In this document: one piece after another, positions 1-10,547 of the stretch
Position numbering within the stretch: position 1 is the first letter of the stretch
How the letters are laid out: every line of letters begins with the position of its first letter
Notes under the pieces: model-generated
The model's input: only the letters and a program-made list of their open reading frames with translations
Databases searched by the model: none
What the model was told of the DNA's origin: nothing
Made by a program: the position numbers and the translations under genes
Source: Buddleja alternifolia
Taxonomy: Eukaryota; Streptophyta; Magnoliopsida; Lamiales; Scrophulariaceae
Reading direction: 5' to 3'
NCBI GenBank assembly: GCA_019426215.1
Contig: CM033393.1
Span: 22,446,591 to 22,510,590, forward strand
Length of the DNA stretch: 64,000 nt

Positions 1-107
1 AGCATATATGAAATACATCAATTGTTCCACATTCAAATATGCATTGTTGCACATGGTATATTTTATTAAAACATCACAAAATTTAGGTTCACATTACCTC
101 TGATCGA

Positions 108-140
108 TACCCTAAACCCTAAAACTCGATACCCTAAACC
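108..140. repeat. Short interstitial telomere-like repeat
   Basis: Plant-telomere units (CCCTAAA) occur three times in about 33 bases, interrupted by CTCGAT. The stretch is too short and degenerate to be a telomere. It abuts the minisatellite that follows and may be a double-strand-break repair scar or part of the repeat. A second telomere-like patch lies inside the CACTA element near 53550. Confidence 0.6.
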
Positions 141-269
141 ATGTGTATTGTTGCCGCCAATTGTGGTGTAATCCATTCACATATTATTATTTGAAGCAAT
201 TTAAATGTTTTAGCACTGTTCTATTTCAACAAATCATATGTGAATTGGCGATGGATTCATTTCCAATTG

Positions 270-1080
270 TTTTTCCAATCTGCCAAGTATACTGCATATA
301 CGGGATCAATATTCGTCCGGTATACCTATTCTTTTTGGACCTATTAAATTAAATTCTTATTGCAGCTTAATCTATAAATATATCCTAAACATTAATTTAA
401 ATGTTTTAGCTCTGTTCTATTTCAACCAATCATATATCATTTGGCGATGGATTCACTTCCAATTGTTTTTCTAATCTGCCTAGTATACTGAATATACCGG
501 ATCAATATTCGTCTGGTATACCTATCATTCAGCATGGTATACTGACTATACCGGATAACCATTCGTCCGGTATATCTATCATTCTGCCAAGTATACTGCA
601 TATACCGGATCAATATATGTCCGCTATACCTATTCTTTTTGGACCTATTAAATTAAATTCTTATTGCAGCTTAATCTATAAATATATCCTAAACATTAAT
701 TAGTTGTAGAAGCATATATGTAATCCATAGACATATTATTATTTCAAGCAATTTAAATGTTTTAGCGCTGTTCTGGTTATACTGGTTAATATTCGTCCGG
801 TATACCTATCATTCTGCCTAGTATACCAGATAACCATTCGTCCGGTATAGCTACCCTAAATGCCCAGTATATGAGTATACCGGATCAATATTTTGCTAGT
901 ATACCTATGACTCTGTCCGGTATACTGAATATACTGGCTAACCATTCTACCGGTATATCTATCATTCTGCTTTGTATACGGGTTATACCGATTCAATATT
1001 CGTACGGTATAACTACCATTCTGGATACTGGATAGCAATATTCTACCATCAAATGAATGTCAAATTGGGTATACAATAGC
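270..1080. repeat. GTATACC-rich minisatellite with a nested long direct repeat
   Basis: Imperfect units of about 26 and 52 bases contain CCGGTATACCTATCATTCTG and CATATACCGGATCAATATTC, repeated many times with drift. A longer direct repeat is superimposed: about 65 bases at 331-396 recur at 638-703, and a block near 170-235 recurs near 718-775. The GGTATACC core is self-complementary. No gene is apparent; short ORFs here are by-products of the repeat. The same motif recurs sparsely at 3060-3400 and 7080-7110, on both sides of the Ulp1 gene. Confidence 0.8.
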
Positions 1081-1099
1081 AATATTTTCAGTATATATA

Positions 1100-2666
1100 T
1101 TACATAAACGAGAAACGAAGCCGTACATTTTCCGATAATCTTGGAAACAACCTTATCGTCCTAATTTTTTGCTGACATATATGTCGGTCAGCAGCAAAAA
1201 CGTCGTTGCACACAATATTTACCCTCTGCAACTGAGATGCGTGCAATAACACGTGCATAACGTAGCTCATCTCAGATTCAGTGCCCGTGAAATTTGTTAC
1301 GCTCACCACGTCCAAATTGTCCAATCCCAACTCATCCAAATTCCACTCTTCTACATATTGACCAACCGTTGTGGGATTGTTTACCAACATGTCACTCGGC
1401 TACAAAACAGGTAAAAAACAGAAACCATTTTATTGACGGAATATTCGATATCAAAGTGTTAATTAACCATGTTATAATCAATAAATCATAAAATGTAGAA
1501 TATTACCACCAAATTAATTGAAAATGTTTCCAAGTTCGGACATCTACTAATCATCACCAGTGTCATTGCGAGATGATCGATCTTGTTCAAACATGTCATA
1601 TTTAAGCTGAACATGTCGACAAAATAACAAGACGACACATGACGATGTAGACCAGCCACGCTGGCCAAAACCTACCAAAGTACCAAAAACGTAAAATCAA
1701 CAACAATTTCATAGATTTAATGCACACAGATATCAAAACCAATGAGAGGTATACCTGTCCGAAAACCATCGACACATGAGCGTCATCGGTGAGAAATAAT
1801 TCTTTAACCATTTTAACAACCTCTCGATGGAAAAGGTTATCAGTGCAATTGCTTTCAAAGTCCATGGCATCACCACGTAATATCCATTTCAAGGTATGAG
1901 CTCTGGACACTTGCATATGCCCCGACACGCCCTGATTTTGGGTCATTAAAGTAACCAACCAATCTAAATTTGGGATCGATAGCCGAGTGTTGATATTGCT
2001 CTGGCCTTAGTTGAAAGCCATTTTTATTATTTTCAAACAGGGGAAATTACCCAAAAATTCATGAATATTTTCAAAATCACAACTAAGTAGTTGCAACTCC
2101 TCTAATGTGGGAAACCATTTTGAATTCTTAAGGCCAAACCTATTGTCAATCATTACTACACGCTTCAATACTAATTTTTCCAAATTTGGCAATAAGATTC
2201 CATCCTCCCACATAATAACATACTTAGGCAGAGATAGTTTAAGATCAACAACAGTGTGTGAGTAAAATAGGGTGCTAGGGAGAGAGTTTAATAAACGACC
2301 AACTACTTTGAGTTTTCGAACATGGTGATCAACACCAAATAATACCCAATCTTCCCTAATACGGTCGCCACCTCCCTCCCCCCTACCAAAATCAAGTATC
2401 AAAGTATGAACAACACTATTGTTATGTTGTTCAACCGTGCGATTAACAAAATCTGAAAAATGTAACCCACTATACAAAAACATATTATGATGTAAAAAAG
2501 CGCCATGATTGAACTCTAGTTTAGGGATTGAGTACCAAAGATGTTGGAAATGTTTTGATATAAATCCCAACCTTGATGCCTCCACCACTGATAGTTTTGA
2601 TAGCTGATCCATAATGTGAAAAATCACATCAGGAGGAAGCACACTTAATCTATCTTCAATATCCAT
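1100..2666 (-). pseudogene. F-box/LRR/FBD protein gene with in-frame nonsense codon
   Basis: The predicted product is a substrate receptor of an SCF ubiquitin ligase. From the ATG at 2666 the protein opens with an F-box (LPPDVIFHIMDQL, residues about 9-50), followed by leucine-rich segments (LILDFGRG, VVDLKLSLPKYV, LPNLEKLVLKRV, FPTLEELQLLSC). The frame meets TAA at 2007-2009 after about 219 residues, but the same frame then stays open to a good donor (CAG|GTATAC) at 1755. A 345-base intron with a TAG acceptor joins it in phase to exon 2 (1100-1399), which encodes an FBD-like end (NLDVVSVTNFTGTESEM, VLLHASQLQRVNIVCN). Read through, the product would be about 400 residues, normal for the family. 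The stop is too close to flanking LRR sequence to be an intron. It is therefore either a pseudogene or a truncated F-box/LRR protein; I favour pseudogene. Confidence 0.75.
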
Positions 2667-2699
2667 GGTAGATTTCCTAAATAAATAAAGGTAGAAAGT

Positions 2700-2830
2700 G
2701 ATAGTGAGTGAAGCTTAGGATGACTGAGAGTGAGTGAAGCTTCGGATGAGTGAAAAATGATGGGTAAAATAAGTGAGGAAGGAAGAAAGGTAGAAAGTGA
2801 CAGAGAGTGAAGCTTCGAATGAGTGCACAG
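2700..2830. repeat. Three diverged direct repeats upstream of the F-box gene
   Basis: Units containing GAGTGAAGCTTCGGATGAGTG occur three times (near 2707, 2733 and 2807), interleaved with two copies of AGGTAGAAAGTGA. They lie in the 5' flank or leader of the minus-strand F-box gene, 35-165 bases upstream of its ATG. They could be promoter or UTR repeats. No clear TATA box was assigned. Confidence 0.55.
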
Positions 2831-2971
2831 AGAAGAGAGATGGTGAAAATGTTTTTCTAGAGCTACGCAGATTTCATAAGTGAGGAGAGGAAGGGGAAAC
2901 GGCAGGGGAAGTGGGGGGAAGGAGTTTAATAAATTAACCTCTCCTCTAACAGCTGTCAAAAACTGAAGCAT

Positions 2972-3443
2972 ACACTAATATGGTGGGAGGGTGAACGTGT
3001 GGTGTGAGGCGTTCAAACTTCCTCTCACCCAAACCAATGTGATAACTTCCCCACATTTATTATACTGTTTTGAATGACCACTAGTATAGCTAGTATAACT
3101 ATTATACTACCATGTATTGAATAAATAGATGGGATGGATGGGATTGAGAACAACCCACTTCAATAATGCAATAAATTTCATCTTACTTTTTTACCAACCA
3201 AAAAAATCTATCCACTAATGGCCAATAAGTTTTTAAATACCGTCCAAAAAAATCTATCACACTAATGCTAAATGTGAATTACAAGTTAACAAAAATATAG
3301 TACAAAGCAATAAATTTTAAGGAATATACTAGTTATACTTGGTACCAATCTGGCCAGTATACGGATAATACTAGTTATACTGCATGCCAATCTGATACAA
3401 TACATTAAAAGTATCTACAAGTTAATAGCAATTTCATTGTTCA
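2972..3443. other. Intergenic, no gene seen
   Basis: AT-rich spacer with scattered GTATAC/GTATAACTAG motifs (3060-3110 and 3330-3400) resembling the minisatellite at 270-1080. I see no convincing coding sequence or transposon terminus. Confidence 0.5.
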
Positions 3444-6400
3444 TCAATCTACTCTCAAGTTCAAAATCTCCTTAACTACCCTCTGCCTAAAATATGACAT
3501 GTCAGCCTGTCCAAAACAAAGACCAATGTCAGCCGAAATACTACAAAAGTTGGCGTACTTGATCATGAACATTCCACAGTCGTAGTTATTTTCCCGTCGA
3601 GGAAGGTTCTTGGTGTACTCGTGATTCCACAAACTCAGATCAATGGTTTCTCCACTCTTCTGCTTCACCTCATCAACAAAATACATAGCAAGAAATTTCA
3701 AAACTTCTTCATCTTGTCCACCATCAGAATCAAGATATTGGAGCTTTTGTTCCTTTTTGTTGATAATAGCTAAACACCAATGATCGGGTTTGTGAATAGG
3801 CACAAAAAAATTTTCACAATCAAGGAGGTGATATCCCAGATTGGTCGGGGTGGTCCAATCCTCGACAGTTTTGAAATCATATACGCCATTACGAACCAAA
3901 GCGGTGTAAAAAAAAGTGTTAAAATAGTGGCACTTTAAAAATTTGGTTGGCTCCCTCCTCTCTCTTTCTTTCAACAAGTGAAAATACACATTAATCACAT
4001 CAGAGTTGAGCCAACCTCTTGCCAGAAAACACCGTAACTGTTCGCCGGTAATCTGAATATTAGAGTGAGTCACCAACACTTTTTCAGAACTTGAACGGGT
4101 CAAGGCTTCAGAAACAACATCTTTTTCTTCTGGAGTAAGAGGCACAAAAAAATCCCCAGCCAAATCATTCTCCACCGGTTCTGTACCAATATTTGGGCCC
4201 GACTCCACCTGGGGTTCGAAAAAAAAGATGAATTCACACAGTGGAATATTATCAAAAACAAATACTAATACTAATACAAGTACTAGTACTAACAGAAATA
4301 CTAATACTGAATAAAATTACTAATACTAATATTGTATACAAATACAGTACACATAATACTATAAACAAACACAGTGCAACAAATACAATATTACAAATAC
4401 TAATACTAATACTAATACAAGTACTAGTACTAACAAAAATAAAAATACTGAATAACATTACTAATATTGTATACCAACACAGTACCCGTAGTACTACAAA
4501 CAAACACAGTCATCAAAACAAACCAACTAATAAAACCATTACACATAATGCCATATTACGTCTTACGTACTTTCTTCTTCTTCTTCTTCCTTACATCCGG
4601 ATTGGTAAATGGAGATTTTTGGTACTTGGATTTCTTTGGCATCCTCTTCAAATAAAACTCAGATTCTTCTTGTACAACTACATCTACCATGGGATCAGGA
4701 CCTACAACCACTCCACCATGATTAAAAAGGACCATGGCTAAACCATCAACTTTATCCTCACCAAATCCTTCACCTGCATCCCCACCAATTCCTTTATCCA
4801 CATCCTCAACAACAAAATCATCCTTATCACCACCGACCCCTTCATCCTCACCAAGAACCCCATCATCATCATCCTCATCACCTCCAACCTTTGTTGAAAG
4901 GTCTTTTAACACACTTTCAACCTTTTCTAACCTTTCACTCATACCAATACTGTTTTGTGATAACAAATCAATCTTTTGTGATAACAAATCACCCTTTGCT
5001 ATTAACTCACGAAGGACTTTCATAACCATATCATTGGTACTCATGGGAATGGATGAAACACCAGGAACACTGTCCTGTGCAACTTTGCCTGCCTCACATT
5101 CAACATTTTCCTTTTCAGGTCTTCTACCTTCATCGTCGATTATGGTTGCAATTTTACTCACTGGAAGAATGGAATGTCGAGATTCCAAATCTATTCGGAA
5201 AATGTCATCAAATACAATTCTACCTCCTTTCTCGAGTATTTCAGTCCATAATTTGGTGGTGGGGTCATGGACCTTGCTGTTGGCATGATCAAAAAAAGCA
5301 AAGCTTTGCATGTGGTCTGTTGCCAGTTCCTCCGGCGTGGCTTGAAGTAGGCTTTTAATATCCTATCAAACAAATGAATATAATAGAATTAATACAATTC
5401 ATTATAAAAGGCGAAGATTGATACGCAAATAAGGTTTGAGATTTTAACATTTCAAATTGGCAATGAAAATACTAACCTGGGTGTTTCCAACCAACATAAG
5501 AATTTGAGACAAGGTGGGATATTGTCTCTTGTGAAGAAGTTTAGTGGTCCACTTGCACATTCTCGGCAATTGTCCGGGCATATTCTCCCTCAACCGCCCA
5601 ATCATTGGTGAGAGTACGGGTATACACTCGAAAGGAAGAAGCTAACATCGGAACAAAAAAGATATTATCAAATATTCACATAACAGTAAGTCGACAATTA
5701 ACAATGAAAGATAAAAACCAAATTTACCATAAGTGGGAGAACAAAACAACGAAAGTTGCACTGTGGATTTGCCGCAACCAATTTTTTCTTCAAGTCCAAG
5801 GTTTTCAATTGGTCCATCATAACAGAATATGAAAGCCTACCCCATGGATAAGTTTTCGCAAACTCAAGGTCATCAACAATTGCAAGAAGACGGGAATCAA
5901 TTGGTGAATCATCATGTGGCGGGATAAAAAACACAGAAACCAACAAATACAATAACGCAAGCTTTAACTTGTCGGATGGAAGGATCTCTAATGCTTTGTC
6001 ACTGGAACTACTCGCCACCTTCTTCGCAGCCTTCTTCGAAGACTTTCGACGAGTTCTAGAACGGTCTACTTCTCCACAAATCACACGCTTCTTAAGTTGT
6101 TCCCTAAGAATTTTAACGGTGGCTTTAGGGCTAAGGTATCTACGACTAAAATTATCATCCTCCACAACCTTTGAAGCTGCAGGATACCGGGAGCAATTCA
6201 ACCCGCTCATAATTGCATGCTCCAACAAAGAGTAACGAATAGGAATGCCATTTACAACAAACCAAATTTCAGAATGGTCTGGAGAATCCACTATTCGTGT
6301 TAGAAGCATCCACAGAGGAGTTAACACCATGTCCATGTCCGAAGCAACGTCGAATAATGGGGCAAATTGAGAGTTTTGAAACCACATTATACCATCAGGA

Positions 6401-6902
6401 TGGTCACTTAAACACTCTTCAATATACTTAAGATCCTCTTTCAATTTGCATTTGCTGCCAACTTTACACTTCAAGTTAAATTTATCGGGACTCAATGTAA
6501 AAGTGGGCCGAGGGATGTCGTTTGGGTCGGAAACTTAAGACAAAATTCAATTAAATTACTTATAAACACAAACTGATATAACCCTATATCAAGATATACT
6601 TCCTAATTGCCCTGAAACAACACGCTTCAACAAAAACATTTGTCAAATTTAACAACTAAACTTTTATACCATACAAAAAAAATCAGGTTATCCAACAAAA
6701 ATCAACAATTACCAACCATAAAACCTAAAACACAGTCAATAATACATCACACACAACCCAAAAAAACTACATTTATAAATTTTGCTAAAAATATAAAATA
6801 CTTCGAAGCTAGTTCACTTACAGGGGGTGTGGAGGAAGTTCCAGGGCCGGCTGAAGCCACTTCACGTTGGCGTTTGGTACCCGATGAGGAGGAAGCAGCC
6901 AT
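3444..6902 (-). CDS. DUF1985 plus Ulp1-like (C48) cysteine protease, spliced
   Basis: The product resembles plant Ulp1-like SUMO proteases of the type carried by Mutator-like elements. Exons I can join: 5728-6533, 5477-5641, 4571-5362 and 3444-4208. All internal junctions are GT/AG and phase 0. A likely first exon 6822-6902 (starts MAASSSSGTKRQREV) has a strong GTAAGT donor, but its phase does not match the acceptor at 6534, so that junction is unsure. Exon 5728-6533 has a DUF1985-like region (EIWFVVNGIPIRYSLLEHAI) and a basic stretch (RTRRKSSKKAAKKV). Exon 4571-5362 has a coiled segment, an acidic tract and a lysine-rich end. The last exon holds the protease: His in DHWCLAII, Asp in YLDSDGG, Cys in NNYDCGMF. 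The oxyanion-hole Gln six residues before Cys is Arg (PRRENNYDCG), which is odd. Total is about 870 residues. No MULE transposase or clear TIR was found nearby, so it is either a transposon passenger or a domesticated gene. Confidence 0.75.
4255..4480. repeat. ACTAAT-type microsatellite duplicated inside an intron
   Basis: Two blocks (about 4258-4330 and 4398-4470) of AATACTAATACTAATAC-type repeats with ACAAGTACTAGTACTAAC fall in the last intron (4209-4570) of the Ulp1-like gene. The blocks look like a tandem duplication of about 140 bases. Confidence 0.65.
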
Positions 6903-7986
6903 TGATCGATAATGGGACTAAACAATAATGGTTTAACAATCAAAATTACAAAATTAAAATAGTTTCACAAAAACCCTAGAATTGCGAATCTGGCTTCAAA
7001 ATTCAAATTACCTTGGGGAAATGAAGAAGAGGTGGGAGGAGGATGTTTATGAACAATTATACAAGATTTACTTGGCTTCTTTCCTCCGATATACTGTATA
7101 AATATCGGCCGGTATGGTTCTTGTGCTTTTTCCCCTTCTCGTCTCTCCCCCCTTGATTTTTGCCCGTTCAGACTTTCAACTTCCCAGCCAAATGTTAAAT
7201 TGGAAGGTTTTCAGAAGTACGCTTTCTAAAGTTGTCACACACTTTTACAATTATTTTGGCTCAAAGGGCTTAAATGTAATTAAATAATACATTAAATCAA
7301 AAAGAAAAAAAAAGGCAAACAAGAAACGCTTCAACGTTTCTTCAATTGGGGTGGATTTTTACTGGAGGGTATTCTGGGCACTTCACACCAAAATAGCATT
7401 CTCACTATTAAAAAAAATAATAAAGAAAATCCCAAACATAAAGGTCTAATATTGCAACACACATGCAGTTGGGGTCTAAAATTGCTAAGTTCCCATATGA
7501 ACCCTAGCCGGGATGATAGCAATCTTAGACCCCAATTGCAGTTGCAATATTAGACCCTTTATGTTTGTTTTTTCTTTTCTCTTTATTTTTTGAGGCTAAT
7601 TCAAGAGAAAGGTCCAAAATATTCCTGCTTTGTCAGCCCCTATCACTGTTGCATTTTTACAAATTAAGTCCCTTATTTTTAAGAATAGTTCATTTGGTTC
7701 TTTAATATTTAAATTTGGTTTATTTAGTCCCTAATATATGAAAAACGTCATTAAATAAAGTAATTACATAAATTAAGAGCTATTAACAAAATAATTACAG
7801 AAATTAAACAAGATTACTGTTCACTTTTTAGATTATGAATTAAAATTCACATTTTATCATTCTCAAGTAAGAAGGTTGCTCTGAAAATCCGGTTGCTTCA
7901 TCAACGAAGACTTATGTTGGACAGAAATGAAGTACCTATCTTACTCTTTTGAATTTAAAAATGTAAACTTGATTCATTTTAAAATT
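6903..7986. other. Intergenic spacer between the Ulp1-like gene and the viral insertion
   Basis: The first 250 bases are the likely 5' flank of the minus-strand Ulp1-like gene and include TATA-like and GTATAC motifs near 7080. The rest is AT-rich and contains the inverted repeat annotated separately. No gene is seen. Confidence 0.5.
7431..7571. repeat. Inverted repeat of about 50-base arms
   Basis: The arm at about 7433-7486 (CCCAAACATAAAGGTCTAAT through GGGGTCTAAAATTGCT) matches the reverse complement of about 7518-7570 (AGCAATCTTAGACCCC through AGACCCTTTATGTTTG) with only a few mismatches, around a spacer of about 30 bases. It could fold into a hairpin or be a small MITE. A diverged single copy of one arm lies at about 16884-16935, on the other side of the viral insertion. 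Confidence 0.75.
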
Positions 7987-8088
7987 TTAAAAACTTAGTA
8001 ACCTTGTTTTGATAAATAGCTCGAGAAAACCTTTCTGATGTGGAAGATCAGATAAACTGCGACCACAGAGCATACTCAGAATACTCAA

Positions 8089-8100
8089 GCTCTGATACCA
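8089..8100 (-). promoter_or_regulatory. Primer-binding site for tRNA-Met (pararetrovirus)
   Basis: The minus strand reads TGGTATCAGAGC, the standard complement to the 3' end of plant initiator tRNA-Met. It primes minus-strand DNA synthesis in caulimovirids and many LTR elements. It lies about 430 bases downstream of the viral TATA box, as expected for the pregenomic RNA leader. No LTR adjoins it. Confidence 0.85.
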
Positions 8101-8434
8101 TTTTGCTTGCACACTGGGGGGAATTATCCCGCACATTTTGTCTCCCGACAAGTAACACCGAGACGGTAAACAAAATCTTCCCAAAGCAGTATCAGAGATT
8201 ATTGAAAACAATAATTTGTACAGCGGAAACATATTTTTGAGACGATGAAAGAGTAGAATGTTACTACTGTTCATCATCATTTTTAGCATTTTTAATGTTT
8301 TTGTATTTTTTGAACATGAGAGAATTATAACATTTTTAAATAGTAGGGGAATCCCGTCCCTGGGGTAGTTTACTCACTATGCATTATAAAGCACATAAAA
8401 ACTTACAAGATATTATTGTACACAAAGAAGATAT

Positions 8435-8440
8435 TTTATT
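8435..8440 (-). terminator. Poly(A) signal of the pararetrovirus
   Basis: AATAAA on the minus strand, about 90 bases downstream of the TATATAAGG box. In caulimovirids the signal lies within the terminally redundant part of the pregenomic RNA, and this spacing fits. Assignment is by position and motif only. Confidence 0.55.
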
Positions 8441-8527
8441 ACAAGAAAGGTAAGAGACTCTCTAGCAACCAAGAAGTGTGGGTTGGAGAGTGTTCAAGGG
8501 GCGAGTTTACAATAAGAGTAATGAGGT

Positions 8528-8536
8528 CCTTATATA
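8528..8536 (-). promoter_or_regulatory. Pregenomic RNA promoter, TATA box
   Basis: The minus strand reads GGCCTATATAAGGACCTCAT, closely matching the TATATAAGG context of pararetroviral full-length transcript promoters. It lies about 350 bases downstream of the last viral ORF and upstream of the poly(A) signal and primer site. The sequence between the last ORF and this box (8540-8882) contains several GCTGAATTATTGCTG-like repeats that might be upstream elements. Confidence 0.7.
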
Positions 8537-8882
8537 GGCCTCGGACATGAAAGAAATTACAACAATTTGAAGAGAGATTTGGCATCCGAACTGCCATTAT
8601 TACAAACAGTGTCTTAATAGTAAAAAAGTACATAGGTGGCAATAGTGAATAGTACAAAAGTTGCTGAAATTATTAAAGATTGTTGCTTTGAATTCAGTGC
8701 CTTGTTTGATAGCTGAATTATTGCTGCAAATTATTGTCCTTGCTGCTGATACATTTATGGCTTTTGTTTGGGAGATGCATTATTTTGCTGAATCTTTGAA
8801 TGCTGTCTCTTGAAGTTTGTCTTGTAGCTGAATTATTGGTGCTGCTTAAACATTATTGCTGAACTGTTGAAGCTTTTGTCTT

Positions 8883-9101
8883 CTAGTATGTTTCTCGACT
8901 GGTTCCTTCTAGATCTGGATTATATTCTGAATCCGGATTATACATATCAGGATTATATCTTGGTGGGTATTCCACACTTGTCATTGCTCTTTTTCCTAAT
9001 GTAGTAAGGCGAATCTTGCATCTGGTCTTGGCCGGAATAAATATGCTATGATGAGGTGCCTGGAAAATAAGCTTGAGGTCTGAATCTGAATTGGGCATCA
9101 T
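8883..9101 (-). CDS. Small last ORF of the pararetrovirus, unknown function
   Basis: A 72-residue ORF starting 9 bases after the stop of the viroplasmin-like ORF. It begins MMPNSDSDLKLIFQAPHH and ends with a short repeat of the form YNPDxYNPDxEYNPD. I recognise no domain. The tight spacing suggests co-expression with the upstream ORF, but a chance ORF cannot be excluded. It lies just upstream of the promoter region. Confidence 0.45.
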   Translation of the reverse strand: MMPNSDSDLKLIFQAPHHSIFIPAKTRCKIRLTTLGKRAMTSVEYPPRYNPDMYNPDSEYNPDLEGTSRETY

Positions 9102-9110
9102 ATACTGTCG

Positions 9111-10547
9111 CTACGTTTTCCTCCGTATTTCCAAAGCTAATTTGAGCTCTTCTATATTGGCTAAAGGATTAATGGCTTCAGGACAATTCCACAATGTTGA
9201 CATTGGTTCCCATTTTTCATAATTCTCTGTTATCGAAAAGAATGAATGTCCTATTTCTATTCCTGTAGTGTTCCAAATTGGAGGTAGAGATACTATGTCA
9301 AGCTTGAGACTTTCTGCTGCTTGTTGCTCGAATATAAAATTGACAGCGTCTGAAATATGTCGACCTATATGAGTCACTTGTACTGGATCTGATACAAATA
9401 TTTTGGCTATGAAACCATAGTCTAATAACCTTTGAACGCTGATAAATTCTTCATCTATCCATCCTTCTCTAAAAACTGATGCATCTATATGAACATTAGG
9501 CCATGAAAAATATTTTAGGGTGTAGAATTTTAATGATCCTTCGTGGCGAATAGGTTCTCCCTTCCATTGTAGTAGGCGAGTCTTTGAAATTATTCCTTCT
9601 ATCTGCTGATTGATAATAATTTGGGCTACTTTTAACATTCTTTTGTAAAAGCTATCTTCTGCTTTTTGCCAAATGATACTCTGAATTTCTTCAGGTAAAG
9701 GTAGAATTGTTTGGCAAGGGTTAAAAAAAGTTCGAACAGACAAGAATTGATAGGATTTATTTTTGATCTCCTTAGGAACATCATTTTGTCTGGGGTTTAT
9801 TAAATGGGCTGATAACTTTTGATGCTGGGCTAAAAGGTCTTGATAAAATTTGTTAAGGTTGGTAAACTGTTTAGTTATAGTCTCTAAGTCATCTTTGAGT
9901 GCTTCTACATCTGGGTTTATGGGTCTATTTCCCTTTGAAAGTATTTTGGGCTTTGCATTTTCGGAATTAGGCTGTATGTAAAAATTTGGGCCTAAAATTC
10001 TTCTTGCTGCTGTTACTGCTTCATGAAAATGTTTAAAGGGTTCCAAGTATCCCTTTGCTACCTTCTGAATGCTTTGTATTGCTCGTTGATAATCTTCAAA
10101 GATTCCCACTGGTTCTCCTCTAATAACAAGATAAACTGCTGCTTCGTCTAATGGAAAATTTTTGTTTTCCCTTTCAAAGTAATAACAAAGTGCATTTAGT
10201 GCTGTTAATTTTCCGGCTGAAGGATGAGCTTCCCATAGAGCATTGAGTAAGATACTTTGATCTTCGGTTATATGAGGGGTATCTTTTGGAAGCTTGAAAT
10301 TATGTCTGACTGGAAGAGCTATTTTGCCAAAGGTTTTTAAAGCTGGTCTAGGAAAAACGCTTTGTGTAGCTGGATTAAAAAACTGAGTTTCTATTGTGAA
10401 TGCTGGTCTATTCTGGCTAGTTCGTTGAAAATTAGGCCTGAAAGCTGGTCTTCGGACTATTTGGTTGTAAGCTGCAGATGGAGGTCTTGTTTGTTGGTTG
10501 TCTTGGTCGTTGGAAGCCATGATCTGTTTCCCAAAATTAAAGTTCAT
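9111..10547 (-). CDS. Viroplasmin/translational transactivator-like protein (pararetrovirus)
   Basis: An intact 478-residue ORF. Residues about 137-187 (AVYLVIRGEPVGIFEDYQRA, then a Y-x2-F-x3-x-EA pattern) fit the Cauli_VI/viroplasmin fold, related to the N-terminal hybrid-binding domain of RNase H1. In caulimoviruses and relatives this domain lies in the inclusion-body protein that allows translation of downstream ORFs on polycistronic RNA. The N-terminus is Gln/Asn/Pro/Arg-rich and a coiled segment follows at about 215-255. The start ATG overlaps the RT-RNase H stop as ATGA, suggesting termination-reinitiation; a second ATG sits nine codons in. The whole-protein role is inferred from this one domain and from gene order; badnaviruses do not normally have this gene. 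Confidence 0.7.
   Translation of the reverse strand: MNFNFGKQIMASNDQDNQQTRPPSAAYNQIVRRPAFRPNFQRTSQNRPAFTIETQFFNPATQSVFPRPALKTFGKIALPVRHNFKLPKDTPHITEDQSILLNALWEAHPSAGKLTALNALCYYFERENKNFPLDEAAVYLVIRGEPVGIFEDYQRAIQSIQKVAKGYLEPFKHFHEAVTAARRILGPNFYIQPNSENAKPKILSKGNRPINPDVEALKDDLETITKQFTNLNKFYQDLLAQHQKLSAHLINPRQNDVPKEIKNKSYQFLSVRTFFNPCQTILPLPEEIQSIIWQKAEDSFYKRMLKVAQIIINQQIEGIISKTRLLQWKGEPIRHEGSLKFYTLKYFSWPNVHIDASVFREGWIDEEFISVQRLLDYGFIAKIFVSDPVQVTHIGRHISDAVNFIFEQQAAESLKLDIVSLPPIWNTTGIEIGHSFFSITENYEKWEPMSTLWNCPEAINPLANIEELKLALEIRRKT

Noticed and set aside
856..1038. 60-residue ORF in the minisatellite
   Set aside because: The sequence is repeat-encoded (YTG/RYT repeats); no gene features.
4241..4741. 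Ile/Leu/Thr-rich ORFs on both strands
   Set aside because: They fall in the intronic ACTAAT microsatellite and antisense to the acidic exon of the Ulp1-like gene.
1..7200. Helitron carrying F-box and Ulp1 genes
   Set aside because: No TC start, CTRR end with hairpin, or Rep/helicase sequence could be identified.
8089..8100. Possible tRNA or LTR-retrotransposon primer site
   Set aside because: No cloverleaf and no adjacent LTR; position relative to TATA box and poly(A) signal fits a pararetroviral leader.
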